A stretch of 64,000 nucleotides of DNA from Chloroflexota bacterium (GTDB lineage: Bacteria; Chloroflexota; Anaerolineae; Anaerolineales; Villigracilaceae): positions 62,001 through 126,000 of the forward strand of contig JACRBI010000004.1 of the NCBI GenBank assembly GCA_016234495.1, in the 5' to 3' direction. A program made the position numbers and the translations under genes. The notes under the pieces are model-generated. The model saw only the letters and a program-made list of their open reading frames with translations, was not told the origin of the DNA and searched no databases. Below, one piece after another: positions 1 through 9,078 of the stretch. Position 1 is the stretch's first letter. Each line of letters begins with the position of its first letter.

Positions 1-614
1 TAGCGCGCGTGAAGTTCATGGACGGTAGACGGTAGACCGTTGACGATAGACCACCGTCCACCGTCAACGGTCAACGGTCGAATGTCTTTCACCTGAAAAT
101 TCAAAAATAATTCCGCCCCATTCAGCACAGCCTGATACGCAAAAGCAAGCGGAACGCTGAACGTGCAAAGAATCCCCTCACCCGGGACGAACAATCCACC
201 CAGTGCGCCTTTATTGATATTCGGCTCGCGTTCGTAAATCTCATCCGCAGAAATTATTTTTACATCGAACTCCCCATTGTCATGCGCCTGTTTCAGCAAT
301 TTTGGCAGTGTTTCAAATTGCTCCTGATTCCACGCAATCAACAAACCGCCCAAGCGTTCATGCGCGATATTTGCCTCGGGCAAAAATTTATCCATCAAGG
401 CGTAACTGCGTTTTAGCAGTTTCGCTTCCAGCGACCCGGGCTTTGCGTCATAGCCTGTGTGCCAGATGGCTGTGCTGGCTTTCGAAGTCCCCATCCCCAC
501 ATCTGGATTCGACTCGACCAGCGCGACTTTCAAGTCGTAACGCGAGAGTTCCCGTGCAATGGCCGATCCGACCGCACCTGCGCCGATGATGGCGATGTCA
601 AATATTTGCGTCAT
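1..614 (-). CDS. FAD-dependent glycerol-3-phosphate dehydrogenase-like oxidoreductase (3' part cut by window edge)
   Basis: The protein begins MTQIFDIAIIGAGAVGSAIA, a dinucleotide-binding GxGxxG fold of the FAD-dependent DAO/GlpA family, followed by a VALVE-type strand end and a GMGTSKA segment. It would oxidise glycerol-3-phosphate or a related substrate, and glycerol kinase next door supports this. The start at 614 is the ATG giving the intact Rossmann motif. About 205 residues are visible before the window edge. From about residue 178 the frame runs through a heptad-type repeat (21-80) that adds roughly 20 unusual residues without a stop. The exact substrate is inferred; a generic DAO-family oxidoreductase is the alternative. 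Confidence 0.82.
   Translation of the reverse strand, partial: MTQIFDIAIIGAGAVGSAIARELSRYDLKVALVESNPDVGMGTSKASTAIWHTGYDAKPGSLEAKLLKRSYALMDKFLPEANIAHERLGGLLIAWNQEQFETLPKLLKQAHDNGEFDVKIISADEIYEREPNINKGALGGLFVPGEGILCTFSVPLAFAYQAVLNGAELFLNFQVKDIRPLTVDGGRWSIVNGLPSTVHELHAR
21..80. repeat. heptad-type inverted repeat inside a coding sequence
   Basis: This is a run of degenerate 7-bp units (GACGGTA, GACCGTT) followed by their reverse complements (ACCGTCC, AACGGTC), so the strand can fold into a long imperfect hairpin. It is the same class of sequence as the intergenic repeat at 634-690. It lies in frame within the dehydrogenase-like gene. Confidence 0.7.
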
Positions 615-633
615 TGATAGCCTTTCCTATTTT

Positions 634-690
634 GACAGTGGACGATAGACTGTTGACCGTGAAATCGTCCACCGTCTATTGTCCATCGTC
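634..690. repeat. heptad-type inverted repeat, intergenic
   Basis: The left arm begins GACAGTGGACGATAGACTG and the right arm is CGTCCACCGTCTATTGTCC, a hairpin built of GACNGTN-like units. It fills the gap between the dehydrogenase-like gene and glpK and resembles the in-gene copy at 21-80. No promoter is obvious inside it. Confidence 0.7.
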
Positions 691-693
691 TAA

Positions 694-2157
694 TTAGTGA
701 TGAAATCCCTTCACGGCCTCAACCGCCTTATTCCACTGCGACAATTTCTTTCCTCTTTCTTCCTCACTCATCTTCGGTGAGTAACTTGTCTCAGATTTCC
801 AATTAGCCGACAACACATCAAAAGATGTTCCCAGCGCAGAGACTCCGGCGAGATTGGCAATCCCAATTGCAGTCGCTTCCAACGCCGCAGAGACTCGCAC
901 TTCAAGGTCCAGCAAGTCTGCGATCATCTGCATCAGGTAGTGATTGCCCGATGGACCGCCATCCACTTTCAGGTGAGGTGGAGGCGTGCCCGCATCCTGC
1001 GACATGGCTGTCACCACTTCGTAAACCCGACAGGCAATTCCATCCAATGTGGCGCGGACAATATCATCAGAGGTGGTGCTGCGGTTCAAGCCGAACATCG
1101 CGCCTTGCACATCGGTGCGCCAATGCGGAGCGGCGAGTCCCTGCAAAGCCGGGACAACCACCACGCCGCCATCTTTAGAATTATTCGCCGCATTGTGGCT
1201 GGAGGCTGAATCAGGGATAAATTTCAAATTATCTCTCAGCCACTGCACAGCCGAGCCTGTGACAAAGATGCCGCCGTCGAAGGCATAAGCCGTGTGACCG
1301 TTGAAATTCCAGCCGACAGTGGTGAGCAGTCCATTATTCGAAAGTTTTGGTTTATCGCCGATGTTCATTAGCAGAAAACTGCCTGTGCCGAATGAACATT
1401 TCATTTCTCCCGCTTTGAAGCAAGCCTGGCCAAATAGCGCCGCTTGTTGATCGACCAATAACGCATGTAGGGGCAAAGGCTTTCCGTTTCCAAAATCAAC
1501 ATCGCCAATATAGCCGGCGGAAGGTTTCACTTCGGGCAGCATACTGCGCGGTACATCAAATAATTTCAGCAAGTCTTCATCCCACTCGAATTTGTTCATG
1601 TCGAACAAAAGTGTGCGCGAAGCTGTTGACGGGTCAGTAACGTGTAATTTTCCGTTGGTCAAAGACCAGATGACCCAGGTTTCAGTTGTCCCAAATTTTA
1701 ATTTGCCTTCATGTGCTTTTTTGCGAAGGTCGGGATATTTTTCAAACACCCATTTTAATTTCGGCGCGGAGAAATAACTGTCGAGGAGCAACCCTGTCGT
1801 TTGGCGCAGCCAGATCTGGTCGACGGAAGATGCGAGCGAATCGCAGACGGATTGTCCGCGCGTATCCTGCCAGACGATGGCGGGAGTCACCGCCTCGCCT
1901 GTTTCCGCATCCCAAACGACGAATGTTTCGCCCTGGTTGTCAAACCCGACTGCGGAGATTTCATATTTATCAATGAGCGGCGCGCAGGCTTCCTTCACCG
2001 TGCGGACGATATCAGAAGGTTCCTGCTCCACCCAGCCTGCCTGCGGAAAGCGCGCCGGCAATTGGGAAGAGTTCTTTTCAAGCATCACCCCATTTTCGTC
2101 CACAATGACAGCGGTGGTCTGTGTTGTGCCTTGGTCAATTCCGAGGAGGTAGTTCAT
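694..2157 (-). CDS. glpK: glycerol kinase
   Basis: This FGGY-family sugar kinase phosphorylates glycerol to glycerol-3-phosphate with ATP. The N-terminus MNYLLGIDQGTTQTTAVIVD is the phosphate-1 motif of the family. KCSFGTGSFLLMNIG and LKVDGGPSGNHYLMQMIADL match the later nucleotide-binding motifs. The length of 487 residues is close to the usual 490-510. I chose the ATG at 2157, preceded by TAGGAG, because a longer frame reads into the palindromic repeat upstream. It stands next to the glycerol-3-phosphate dehydrogenase-like gene, giving a two-step glycerol catabolic unit in which the kinase is transcribed first. Confidence 0.93.
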   Translation of the reverse strand: MNYLLGIDQGTTQTTAVIVDENGVMLEKNSSQLPARFPQAGWVEQEPSDIVRTVKEACAPLIDKYEISAVGFDNQGETFVVWDAETGEAVTPAIVWQDTRGQSVCDSLASSVDQIWLRQTTGLLLDSYFSAPKLKWVFEKYPDLRKKAHEGKLKFGTTETWVIWSLTNGKLHVTDPSTASRTLLFDMNKFEWDEDLLKLFDVPRSMLPEVKPSAGYIGDVDFGNGKPLPLHALLVDQQAALFGQACFKAGEMKCSFGTGSFLLMNIGDKPKLSNNGLLTTVGWNFNGHTAYAFDGGIFVTGSAVQWLRDNLKFIPDSASSHNAANNSKDGGVVVVPALQGLAAPHWRTDVQGAMFGLNRSTTSDDIVRATLDGIACRVYEVVTAMSQDAGTPPPHLKVDGGPSGNHYLMQMIADLLDLEVRVSAALEATAIGIANLAGVSALGTSFDVLSANWKSETSYSPKMSEEERGKKLSQWNKAVEAVKGFHH

Positions 2158-2162
2158 TGGAC

Positions 2163-2290
2163 TCCTACTATTACCCGTCCTTGCGAGGAGGGCGTTCTTC
2201 CCGATATCATCCCGAATACTTTTATCGGGACGAAGCAATCTCCTCTCGCAAACAGGGGGATTGCTTCGAGAAGATCACTCTCGCAATGAC
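2163..2290. repeat. REP-like palindromic repeat (TTGCGAGG class)
   Basis: The arms contain CCTTGCGAGGAGGGC, ACGAAGCAATCT, GATTGCTTCGAGA and CTCTCGCAATGACGG. The same GAAGCAATCT and TCGCAATGAC words recur at 5513-5592, so this is a dispersed palindromic family. It lies between glpK and the permease gene, just upstream of the kinase start. Confidence 0.75.
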
Positions 2291-2302
2291 GGAAAATAAA
2301 AA

Positions 2303-2393
2303 ATTGGAGATTAGAGATTGGTTTTTGCCAACCTGCTAATCTCCAATCTCCAATTACAGATTACCGGCCACTGGTTAATGCTCACTGGCCATT
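2303..2393. repeat. GGAGATTAG-type inverted repeat
   Basis: ATTGGAGATTAGAGATTGG (2303-2321) is mirrored by CTAATCTCCAATCTCCAAT (2336-2354). A second simple block rich in CACTGG and GGCCA follows, to 2393. This is another class of hairpin-forming simple repeat beyond the 3' end of the permease gene. Confidence 0.6.
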
Positions 2394-2402
2394 ATTCGCT
2401 GA

Positions 2403-4109
2403 TTATTGTTCGCCGAACTTCTTCTCAATATCGGCAATCATCTTCTGGCGTTCCTTGATCTTATCGCCTTCGGGTACGCCTTCAAAACGCTTGTCTTCAC
2501 CACCACGGAGGAACGAGAAAGCCGCACCGATCACACCGACAATGATGGCGGTAATAGCTGTGCCACTCGGTGGGATGAGGAAGTGCAGGCTGCTCGCTTC
2601 AGATACTGGCAGGAAGGACATCCCGTAGCCGGCGATAGCAACCACGATCCCGATGATGGCATACTGCTTCGACCAGAAACTGAGCAGAGCCACAACGAAG
2701 ATGAGGGTGAAGTAAAAGACTTTTTCATTGGGCGGGAAGAAACCGCTGATGGCCAATGTTATACCGAAGATGACAGCAAGCACCGCATTTGGCTTGGAGA
2801 GGCCGCCAAGGTTGAAGGGACCCTTCTCTTTCCACTTCGCGCTACCTTCGGCCAGCAAGCCGGCCGCGATCGGCATGACCATGGAGATGTACAGGAAGAC
2901 CGCGCAGGCCACTGCCAGTACAAGGTAGTACGGAGCGTAAACGGTGCTTAGCAGAGCGAAAGCCGCAGATACCCAAATGGCATAGGTGGGAGTACGATAT
3001 TGGGTACTGACATGAGCAAGAGTCTTAGAGACGAAGGGGATGCCGTCATCGCGCGAGAAGGCGTACATCATGCGTGATGTGGAGGTGAGGCCAGCCAGCG
3101 CGCAAAGGTAGTTCACAACCACCATGCCTCCCGCGAGGAAGATGCTCAGCCAACTGGGCATGTTAGATGAGCCCCACATATAGAAGAACGAGCCCCAGCC
3201 AGCAGCGTGGGCCTCTTCGAGGCTTGGCATGGTCAAAACATAGGCGGCCACGGCAATGAGGCCGAACACCCACGACCAGAACACGGCAGTCCACATGCCT
3301 TTCGGCACGTTCACCTGCGCATCTTGTGTCTCTTCGGCAGTATGCGCAGATGCATCAAAGCCTGTGATGGTGTAGCACACATATGAAAGACCAAGCAGGA
3401 AGGCAAAGGCCACGCTCTCGGTACGGAACGGAACCACCGCGCCGCCGGCATCGCCGGTCACGTTTTGGAAGCTGGTCAGGCGGCTGAAATCGAGCGCCAC
3501 CGGGCTGAAGGCAAAGAGCACGATGATGAGAACAATCGAGAGCGCGAGGATTGCGTACCCGCTGAAGTCGGTCAACTTGGTTGTCAGTTCAATTCCGTAA
3601 TGGTTGAGCATGGCCTGGGTTGTGAGTACGACAACCATGAAGCCAAACTGATGCCAGTAGCCGAAGCCAGATACATCCACACCGAGAGCGGTGCTGAGGA
3701 AGAGGTCCTTGAAGAAGACCGAGTACAGCAATACATCCACCGAAGACACCACGCAGATCAAGCCGATGAGGTTGAACCAGGCGGTTGCCCAGCCCCAGAA
3801 TTTCCCGCCGAGGTGGGAAGACCAGTGATACAAACCACCCGCTGTCGGGAAGGATGAAGCGATCTGTCCCATGCCGACTGCCACGCTCATCGCGAGCACG
3901 CCGCCCACCAGCCAGATCAAGAACGCGCCGCCGGAACCAAGCGAATTGAACGCTGCAGGAAAGGCAGAGATACCGCCGGCAAGAATACAAATGATCGAGA
4001 AAGAAATTGCAAAATTTGAAAAGCCGCTCATGCGGCGTGAAAGTTCCTGCGCATACCCCATCTTATGCAGGACTTGCTTGTCGTGCGCCTGACTTTTGTT
4101 ATCAGCCAT
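2403..4109 (-). CDS. APC-family amino acid permease
   Basis: This is a 568-residue inner-membrane transporter of the amino acid-polyamine-organocation superfamily, probably taking up an amino acid or GABA-like substrate. The N-terminal region has RMSGFSNFAISFSIICILAG, typical of the GABA-permease branch. GLYHWSSHLGGKFWGWATAW and a TGFDASAHTAEET substrate-site helix follow, and about twelve hydrophobic segments cover the protein. The charged C-terminus is cytoplasmic in the family. The gene is monocistronic. Substrate cannot be read from sequence alone. Confidence 0.9.
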   Translation of the reverse strand: MADNKSQAHDKQVLHKMGYAQELSRRMSGFSNFAISFSIICILAGGISAFPAAFNSLGSGGAFLIWLVGGVLAMSVAVGMGQIASSFPTAGGLYHWSSHLGGKFWGWATAWFNLIGLICVVSSVDVLLYSVFFKDLFLSTALGVDVSGFGYWHQFGFMVVVLTTQAMLNHYGIELTTKLTDFSGYAILALSIVLIIVLFAFSPVALDFSRLTSFQNVTGDAGGAVVPFRTESVAFAFLLGLSYVCYTITGFDASAHTAEETQDAQVNVPKGMWTAVFWSWVFGLIAVAAYVLTMPSLEEAHAAGWGSFFYMWGSSNMPSWLSIFLAGGMVVVNYLCALAGLTSTSRMMYAFSRDDGIPFVSKTLAHVSTQYRTPTYAIWVSAAFALLSTVYAPYYLVLAVACAVFLYISMVMPIAAGLLAEGSAKWKEKGPFNLGGLSKPNAVLAVIFGITLAISGFFPPNEKVFYFTLIFVVALLSFWSKQYAIIGIVVAIAGYGMSFLPVSEASSLHFLIPPSGTAITAIIVGVIGAAFSFLRGGEDKRFEGVPEGDKIKERQKMIADIEKKFGEQ

Positions 4110-4306
4110 TTTCGTAATTCTCCTTGGACTTGAATTAATTTTTCGAACTCAAGAAACCGAACTTACGAATAGCGAATATATTTATCGGCAATACACAACC
4201 TCCTCGCTCCCTCGCGGAAACTCTCCTCTGAATATTATGTGTTGATAACCCTGCCAATAGGAAAAAGGTACGGGTTAATTGCGCCAATTATTGCACAAAA
4301 TTCCTC

Positions 4307-4335
4307 TTGATAAAATAGAGCAAATGTTCTAAAAT
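4307..4335 (+). promoter_or_regulatory. sigma-70-type promoter for the radical-SAM gene, apparently leaderless
   Basis: A -35 box TTGATA (4307-4312), a 17-bp spacer and a -10 box TAAAAT (4330-4335) are present. The expected transcription start falls at about 4342, the A of the gene's ATG, and no Shine-Dalgarno sequence is visible. A leaderless transcript is inferred. Confidence 0.6.
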
Positions 4336-4341
4336 GGATTT

Positions 4342-5499
4342 ATGGACTCGCTGGGCACCCTCAAGTTATTATCTTCTCAAATGACGTTTGAAGCGGATGG
4401 AGAACCGCGCGTCAATTCCCCCGCCCCGGCCTGTTTCAGTCCGAAAGAGCAGGATCAAGCCTTTGTACATCCTGCTCAACTCCCCAACGGACAGAAGATT
4501 CTGCTCCTCAAGACTCTGCTCTCGTCAGCTTGTGAACGCGATTGCTTCTACTGTCCATTCCGCGCGGGTAGAGACTTTCGGCGTGCCACCTTCAAGCCCG
4601 ATGAATTTGCGGGGCTGTTCAGTAAAATGAATCGGGGAGGAATGGCCGAAGGTGTATTCCTCAGCTCGGGGTTGGCAGGAGGCGGTGTCCGGACGCAGGA
4701 TAAACTTCTCGACACGGCAGAGATCTTGCGCAAGAAACATCACTTTCGTGGATATCTTCATTTGAAAATTATGCCCGGCGCAGAGAAGGATCAGGTCTAT
4801 CGCGCCATGCAGCTGGCCGACCGAGTCTCGGTCAATTTGGAAGCGCCAAACACGGAACGGCTTGCAAAACTTGCCCCGCATAAAGTCTTCATGGAAGAAT
4901 TGCTGCGTCCGTTAAAGTGGGTCGAGGAAATTCGCAGAACTGTCCCAGCCTATAAATTTTGGAATAGACGCTGGCCTTCAACAGTCACGCAGTTTGTGGC
5001 GGGCGGCTCCGATGAAAGCGACCTTGAATTGCTGACCATCACGAATTGGTTGAACAAAAATGTGAGGCTCAAGCGCGCGTATTTTTCCGCGTTCCACCCA
5101 ATTCGAGATACGCCACTGGAAAACAAGCCCGCCGTCCACCCCATGCGCGAGCATCGTTTGTATCAAGCCTCTTTCTTGCTGCGTGATTATGGCTTTGACC
5201 TGGAAGACCTGCCGTTTACAACTGACAGCAACCTCCCCCTCAATGCCGATCCGAAACAAGCCTGGGCGCAAATGTATTTGGTGAACAGTCCAGTTGAAAT
5301 CAATAAAGCGGAGAAACAGGAATTGATTCGCATTCCCGGAATTGGCTTGAAAGGAGCAAACGCGATCATGAATGCCAGAAGGTCAAATAAACTGCGCGAT
5401 CTGTCTGCGCTGAAAAAAATTGGCATCATCGCTGAACGTGCCGCCCCGTATGTTTTATTCGATGGAAAAAAGGCAGCCATGCAATTGGCGTTGTTTTAA
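4342..5499 (+). CDS. radical SAM protein with helix-hairpin-helix domain (putative DNA modification/repair)
   Basis: The protein has 385 residues. Cys64, Cys68 and Cys71 form a CX3CX2C cluster, the radical-SAM [4Fe-4S] site. The C-terminal part (about 322-370) has RIPGIGLKGANAIMNARR, a helix-hairpin-helix DNA-binding motif. This architecture matches the putative DNA-modification/repair radical-SAM family often encoded with a uracil-DNA glycosylase-like partner. No such partner is visible beside it here. The biochemical reaction of the family is not established. The ATG at 4342 sits seven bases after a good -10 box. Confidence 0.87.
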   Translation: MDSLGTLKLLSSQMTFEADGEPRVNSPAPACFSPKEQDQAFVHPAQLPNGQKILLLKTLLSSACERDCFYCPFRAGRDFRRATFKPDEFAGLFSKMNRGGMAEGVFLSSGLAGGGVRTQDKLLDTAEILRKKHHFRGYLHLKIMPGAEKDQVYRAMQLADRVSVNLEAPNTERLAKLAPHKVFMEELLRPLKWVEEIRRTVPAYKFWNRRWPSTVTQFVAGGSDESDLELLTITNWLNKNVRLKRAYFSAFHPIRDTPLENKPAVHPMREHRLYQASFLLRDYGFDLEDLPFTTDSNLPLNADPKQAWAQMYLVNSPVEINKAEKQELIRIPGIGLKGANAIMNARRSNKLRDLSALKKIGIIAERAAPYVLFDGKKAAMQLALF

Positions 5500-5512
5500 G
5501 TACGAAAGAGCA

Positions 5513-5592
5513 TGTCGTTGCGAGGAGCGGAGCGACGAAGCAATCTTTAAGGAACTAAAGATTGCTTCGGGCTAGCGCCTTCGCAATGACAT
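5513..5592. repeat. REP-like palindromic repeat (TTGCGAGG class)
   Basis: TGTCGTTGCGAGGAGCGGAG and ACGAAGCAATCTTTA are mirrored by TAAAGATTGCTTCGG and CGCCTTCGCAATGACA, with a short loop. It belongs to the same family as 2163-2290. It separates two convergent genes and could also act as a transcription barrier. Confidence 0.8.
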
Positions 5593-5600
5593 TATTTTTT

Positions 5601-6833
5601 TCACGTTCCCATAGTTACAGCGAGTACATCATAATAGGTTCCAGCGCCAAACCCATCAAACAGGACGTTGTCGCCCGGCTTGATGTGAGGCAACTGGCGT
5701 AAAAAGACGATCATATTGCTTGCCGCGCTTACGTTGCCAAAATCCTTCATCAGCCACGGCATGGGGAATTCAATACCGCTGCCTTGCAATTGCTTGGCCT
5801 TAAGTTGATTGATCTTATAGTTGGCGTGATGCACAATTCCAACCGAAATCTTCTTTTCCGGCGTCCCAAGTTTATTCATTAATTCGGCATACTCATTGAA
5901 CACATCAGTCACAACTTTTACGCCGGTGCGGACAAACAACTTGACCATGCCCATCGGTCCTGCCATTGCGATCGGACCGCCGTCTTCCGGTTCGTGCATC
6001 AACCCGGCCACACGGATGTGAGACGAGTCGGACTGTGTGATCTCCACCTTCGATCCATGATCCAACTGCCTTGAATGTGGGTAATACATATGAACAGCCA
6101 GCACACCTTCATCGTCAAAGGCTTCGTAATCCTTGCCGACCAAAAACTTGAAAGTATCTCCCGGCACAACTCCGATGATTCCTGCCGCATTACCAAATAA
6201 CTGCAAGGCATATTTATCATGTGAATGACTCGTAAAGCGGCTCAATCCTTCGACGCCGCCCACCAGCACCTTCTTCCCCTTTAACTCTTCAGCAATGTTC
6301 ATCTGACCTTTCCGTGCCAATCCCGGATTGAGCGCAAGGTTCAAGCCGCCAACCGAACCGTCGCAGGCCTTATGCACACTGACTTTCAATGCCTTGCCGG
6401 GGATTCCAGCGCGCTCACAGATCAATGAAACAAAATCATGCGACACCGGTCCGCTCATGCCGATTAACACAGCATCCACATCAGCAGGACTCCAGCCATT
6501 TGCCCGCGCCGCCTCCTGAAGCATCCGCGAGCCGACCTGTAATTCCAGTTCGAGATGATCGGCATCGTTCAAATCGGGAATATGATGGCGGCTCAAAAAG
6601 CCCAACTCATCGAGGTTCATGGCATCTTCATCTTTCAAGGTCTCGCCGCGGCGGTGCGACACCAATTCACGCAGTCTGACATTGTCATAACTTTCGCCCC
6701 ATGTGCCATACGCGCCGCCGACCCCAAGCGCGGAATTGGTAACGCTCTCAAATGCAAACGGGATGCCTGCCCCGATCTGAATGATTTCTTTCTTTACATT
6801 TTGACGTTCAAAGAACGAATGGCTTTCTGTCAT
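5601..6833 (-). CDS. 3-oxoacyl-ACP synthase III-like (FabH/thiolase superfamily)
   Basis: This is a condensing enzyme of the KAS III fold that would join an acyl-CoA to a malonyl or similar extender. The catalytic Cys is in KACDGSVGG (about residue 157), with His in VHHANYKINQ (about 333) and Asn in GNVSAASN (about 366), so the triad is complete. At 410 residues it is longer than housekeeping FabH (about 320), so a specialised role in secondary or polyketide-like lipid synthesis is possible. I chose the ATG at 6833, which has AAGGAG six bases upstream; an in-frame ATG at 6854 overlaps that site. Confidence 0.85.
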   Translation of the reverse strand: MTESHSFFERQNVKKEIIQIGAGIPFAFESVTNSALGVGGAYGTWGESYDNVRLRELVSHRRGETLKDEDAMNLDELGFLSRHHIPDLNDADHLELELQVGSRMLQEAARANGWSPADVDAVLIGMSGPVSHDFVSLICERAGIPGKALKVSVHKACDGSVGGLNLALNPGLARKGQMNIAEELKGKKVLVGGVEGLSRFTSHSHDKYALQLFGNAAGIIGVVPGDTFKFLVGKDYEAFDDEGVLAVHMYYPHSRQLDHGSKVEITQSDSSHIRVAGLMHEPEDGGPIAMAGPMGMVKLFVRTGVKVVTDVFNEYAELMNKLGTPEKKISVGIVHHANYKINQLKAKQLQGSGIEFPMPWLMKDFGNVSAASNMIVFLRQLPHIKPGDNVLFDGFGAGTYYDVLAVTMGT

Positions 6834-6925
6834 TTTCATCTCCTTATTAGCCAAACCACATCCATAAAATAAGCTCTTCAGAAAAATGTAACACCATTCC
6901 CCCGTTCACGTTTCTATTCAATCAG

Positions 6926-8821
6926 TCATGGACTGGGTTTTCTGCGTGCGATTTTCCGAACACCGCGAAAGATAAACAGGACGATCAGCCCAAGCAGCAA
7001 AACAAGAAGCCCGATCACCAGCGCCAGGTTTCCCGTCACTTGCAGTTTACTGGTGTTCGGCTGAACATCCACAGAAAGGAAGGCTGTCCTTTCAACAGAT
7101 GAGCCATCAGGCGCGGTGCCGGTGACAACAACATCGATCCCGTGTGTGCCGGAGAGCTTCGGAGTCCACACTGTTGTAATTTTCCCGCCTGGTGCAAAAT
7201 CAATTTTTTCGATTCCGCCATCGGGATCTCGGATGACAGCCTGCGCCTGCGTAATATCCAATAATTGGCCATCGAGCGAAACTTCCGCGTTTAACTGAAC
7301 CTGTTCGCCAATTTTTGGAATTAATGTGCTGGATTGAGCGCTGAGCATTGCCCCGCCGACAAAATAAACCGAAACAGCAAAGTCCGCGCCAGTTGCGGGG
7401 GTTTTGTCAGTTGCCAGCACAGATACTTTCCACAACCCAGGTTTGGGGTTTGGAAATCCATACCCGAGATAAATCATCGAAGCAGGATCATCCACTTGCA
7501 TAAATCCATTTTTTTCAGCATCAAGTGCGATCTCTTTACCACTTGCGCCTACCACACTGACAGCCACGGAACGCGTCGGGTCAAAAAGCGCGAAGGATGC
7601 AACTGTCACATTTGGGTCAATGGTGATCGTCAATTCTGCCGAACCGCCAGAATCAACATGCCCCGTGTAAACTCGCGTAAATTGCAGCGAATTTGATTTA
7701 ACGGTGGCAGGCTCGGGGTCCGCGCCGACCGTGAACATCCCGGCGCTTTTTTGTAAAAGAGGTTTAACAAAACTCTCGAACACCTCACTTGACAAAGTCA
7801 ATTCGCTGTGAATAATGTCAATTTTTTCAGACTTCAACTTGATGGCATTGATGCTGTCAAACGAGACAACCGTGTCATTCGGCACGCCCGTACAAGGCGA
7901 CTTAAATTCTTCAAGAATCGGTGTGCCGCCCAGGTCATAAAACTCCACGCCGTGGCGGTGAATAATTTGATTATTAAAAACTCCCTGCATATAACTTTGG
8001 CGAATTTCAATCGAGGCAGGCAGATAAAAACCGAGCGCCGCGGGGAGCACCGAACAATCGGAGCCGCCCATCGGAGAGCCAAGCATGATCAACTGTGCCA
8101 CATCGCGATCCTGCATCACGCGGTCAATGTAATAGCGCGAGATCATCCCGCCCATACTATGCACCACCAGGTCAACCATTTCTGCGCCCGTTGCTTTTTT
8201 TACACCCGCGATATATTGCCCTTCGATTTCCGCATTTTGCGCAATTGTATTCGTGCGCCCGGTCGGATCGGTTAACGCGCCTGTATTCATCACGCCATCC
8301 ACTTGCCCATCGCCTAAAGCGAATCCCTGCAAGCCGATGGGCGCTAAAAAGCCGTCTGGGCCGAGATAAGCTTTCCAGGATTCCCAACTGGATATAAACC
8401 CATGCACCATCACTACTGGACGTGGATTAATCTCAAGCGCATCAGACTGACCGAGAAGCCTGTTTCCGTTTCCATAAGCATTCACCACCCGACTGTTTTG
8501 CGCCGCTCCTCCTGCATCCCAGCGCCATCCCAATGAAAGAAACGCCTCCGTCTGACAACCATCACCCCCGCCCGGAATAACACAACTGCCGAGAACGACG
8601 CCATCATCCTCAAACGTAAAATTAATTTGTTCCTGCTGAGCCAGTGATTGGGATAATTTAATCTGCAATCGAATCATGTCCCCGTCTGTGATTCGTGACG
8701 TCACCTGGCCTGCGCGGTTGAGGGTGACAACTTTCGAATCCGCGGCCAGCCAGCCTGACCTGAAACCGTATAAGGAAATAATACATGCAGACACAATCAG
8801 TACCGTTAAAATTCTGCGCAT
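6926..8821 (-). CDS. secreted alpha/beta-hydrolase (lipase-like) with C-terminal membrane anchor
   Basis: The 631-residue protein starts with MRRILTVLIVSACIISLYGF, a signal peptide. The oxyanion segment VVMVHGFISSWESW and the nucleophile elbow VVHSMGG (Ser about 222) identify an alpha/beta-hydrolase of the lipase/PGAP1-like group. The middle and C-terminal parts are beta-rich, Ig-like regions. A hydrophobic segment (LALVIGLLVLLLGLIVLFIF) and a basic tail end the protein, so it is probably held on the outer face of the membrane. I chose the ATG at 8821, preceded by GAGG, because it gives a clean signal peptide. The substrate is unknown. Confidence 0.85.
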   Translation of the reverse strand: MRRILTVLIVSACIISLYGFRSGWLAADSKVVTLNRAGQVTSRITDGDMIRLQIKLSQSLAQQEQINFTFEDDGVVLGSCVIPGGGDGCQTEAFLSLGWRWDAGGAAQNSRVVNAYGNGNRLLGQSDALEINPRPVVMVHGFISSWESWKAYLGPDGFLAPIGLQGFALGDGQVDGVMNTGALTDPTGRTNTIAQNAEIEGQYIAGVKKATGAEMVDLVVHSMGGMISRYYIDRVMQDRDVAQLIMLGSPMGGSDCSVLPAALGFYLPASIEIRQSYMQGVFNNQIIHRHGVEFYDLGGTPILEEFKSPCTGVPNDTVVSFDSINAIKLKSEKIDIIHSELTLSSEVFESFVKPLLQKSAGMFTVGADPEPATVKSNSLQFTRVYTGHVDSGGSAELTITIDPNVTVASFALFDPTRSVAVSVVGASGKEIALDAEKNGFMQVDDPASMIYLGYGFPNPKPGLWKVSVLATDKTPATGADFAVSVYFVGGAMLSAQSSTLIPKIGEQVQLNAEVSLDGQLLDITQAQAVIRDPDGGIEKIDFAPGGKITTVWTPKLSGTHGIDVVVTGTAPDGSSVERTAFLSVDVQPNTSKLQVTGNLALVIGLLVLLLGLIVLFIFRGVRKIARRKPSP

Positions 8822-8999
8822 GTCAACCTCGCTCAAAATAAAGCCGCCATTAATTTTTGAAGTCATTATAAATGCTTCAGTTTTACAGCGCAATTATCAT
8901 ATTTGGATTCGATTGCAACAGAAACACACTCAAACAAATTTATTTTTATTCTTTACATCGATTCAACCTTAAAATATTTCAACAATTCCCTTCCAAACC

Positions 9000-9027
9000 T
9001 TGTAATTATTTTTATTATCGCTATACT
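9000..9027 (+). promoter_or_regulatory. putative promoter of the SET-domain gene
   Basis: TTGTAA (9000-9005), a 16-bp spacer and TATACT (9022-9027) lie in an AT-rich region about 50 bases before the start codon. Confidence 0.5.
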
Positions 9028-9078
9028 AAATGAATATGAAATATATTTAACAATTTATTTCGCAAAGGAGAAAATATA

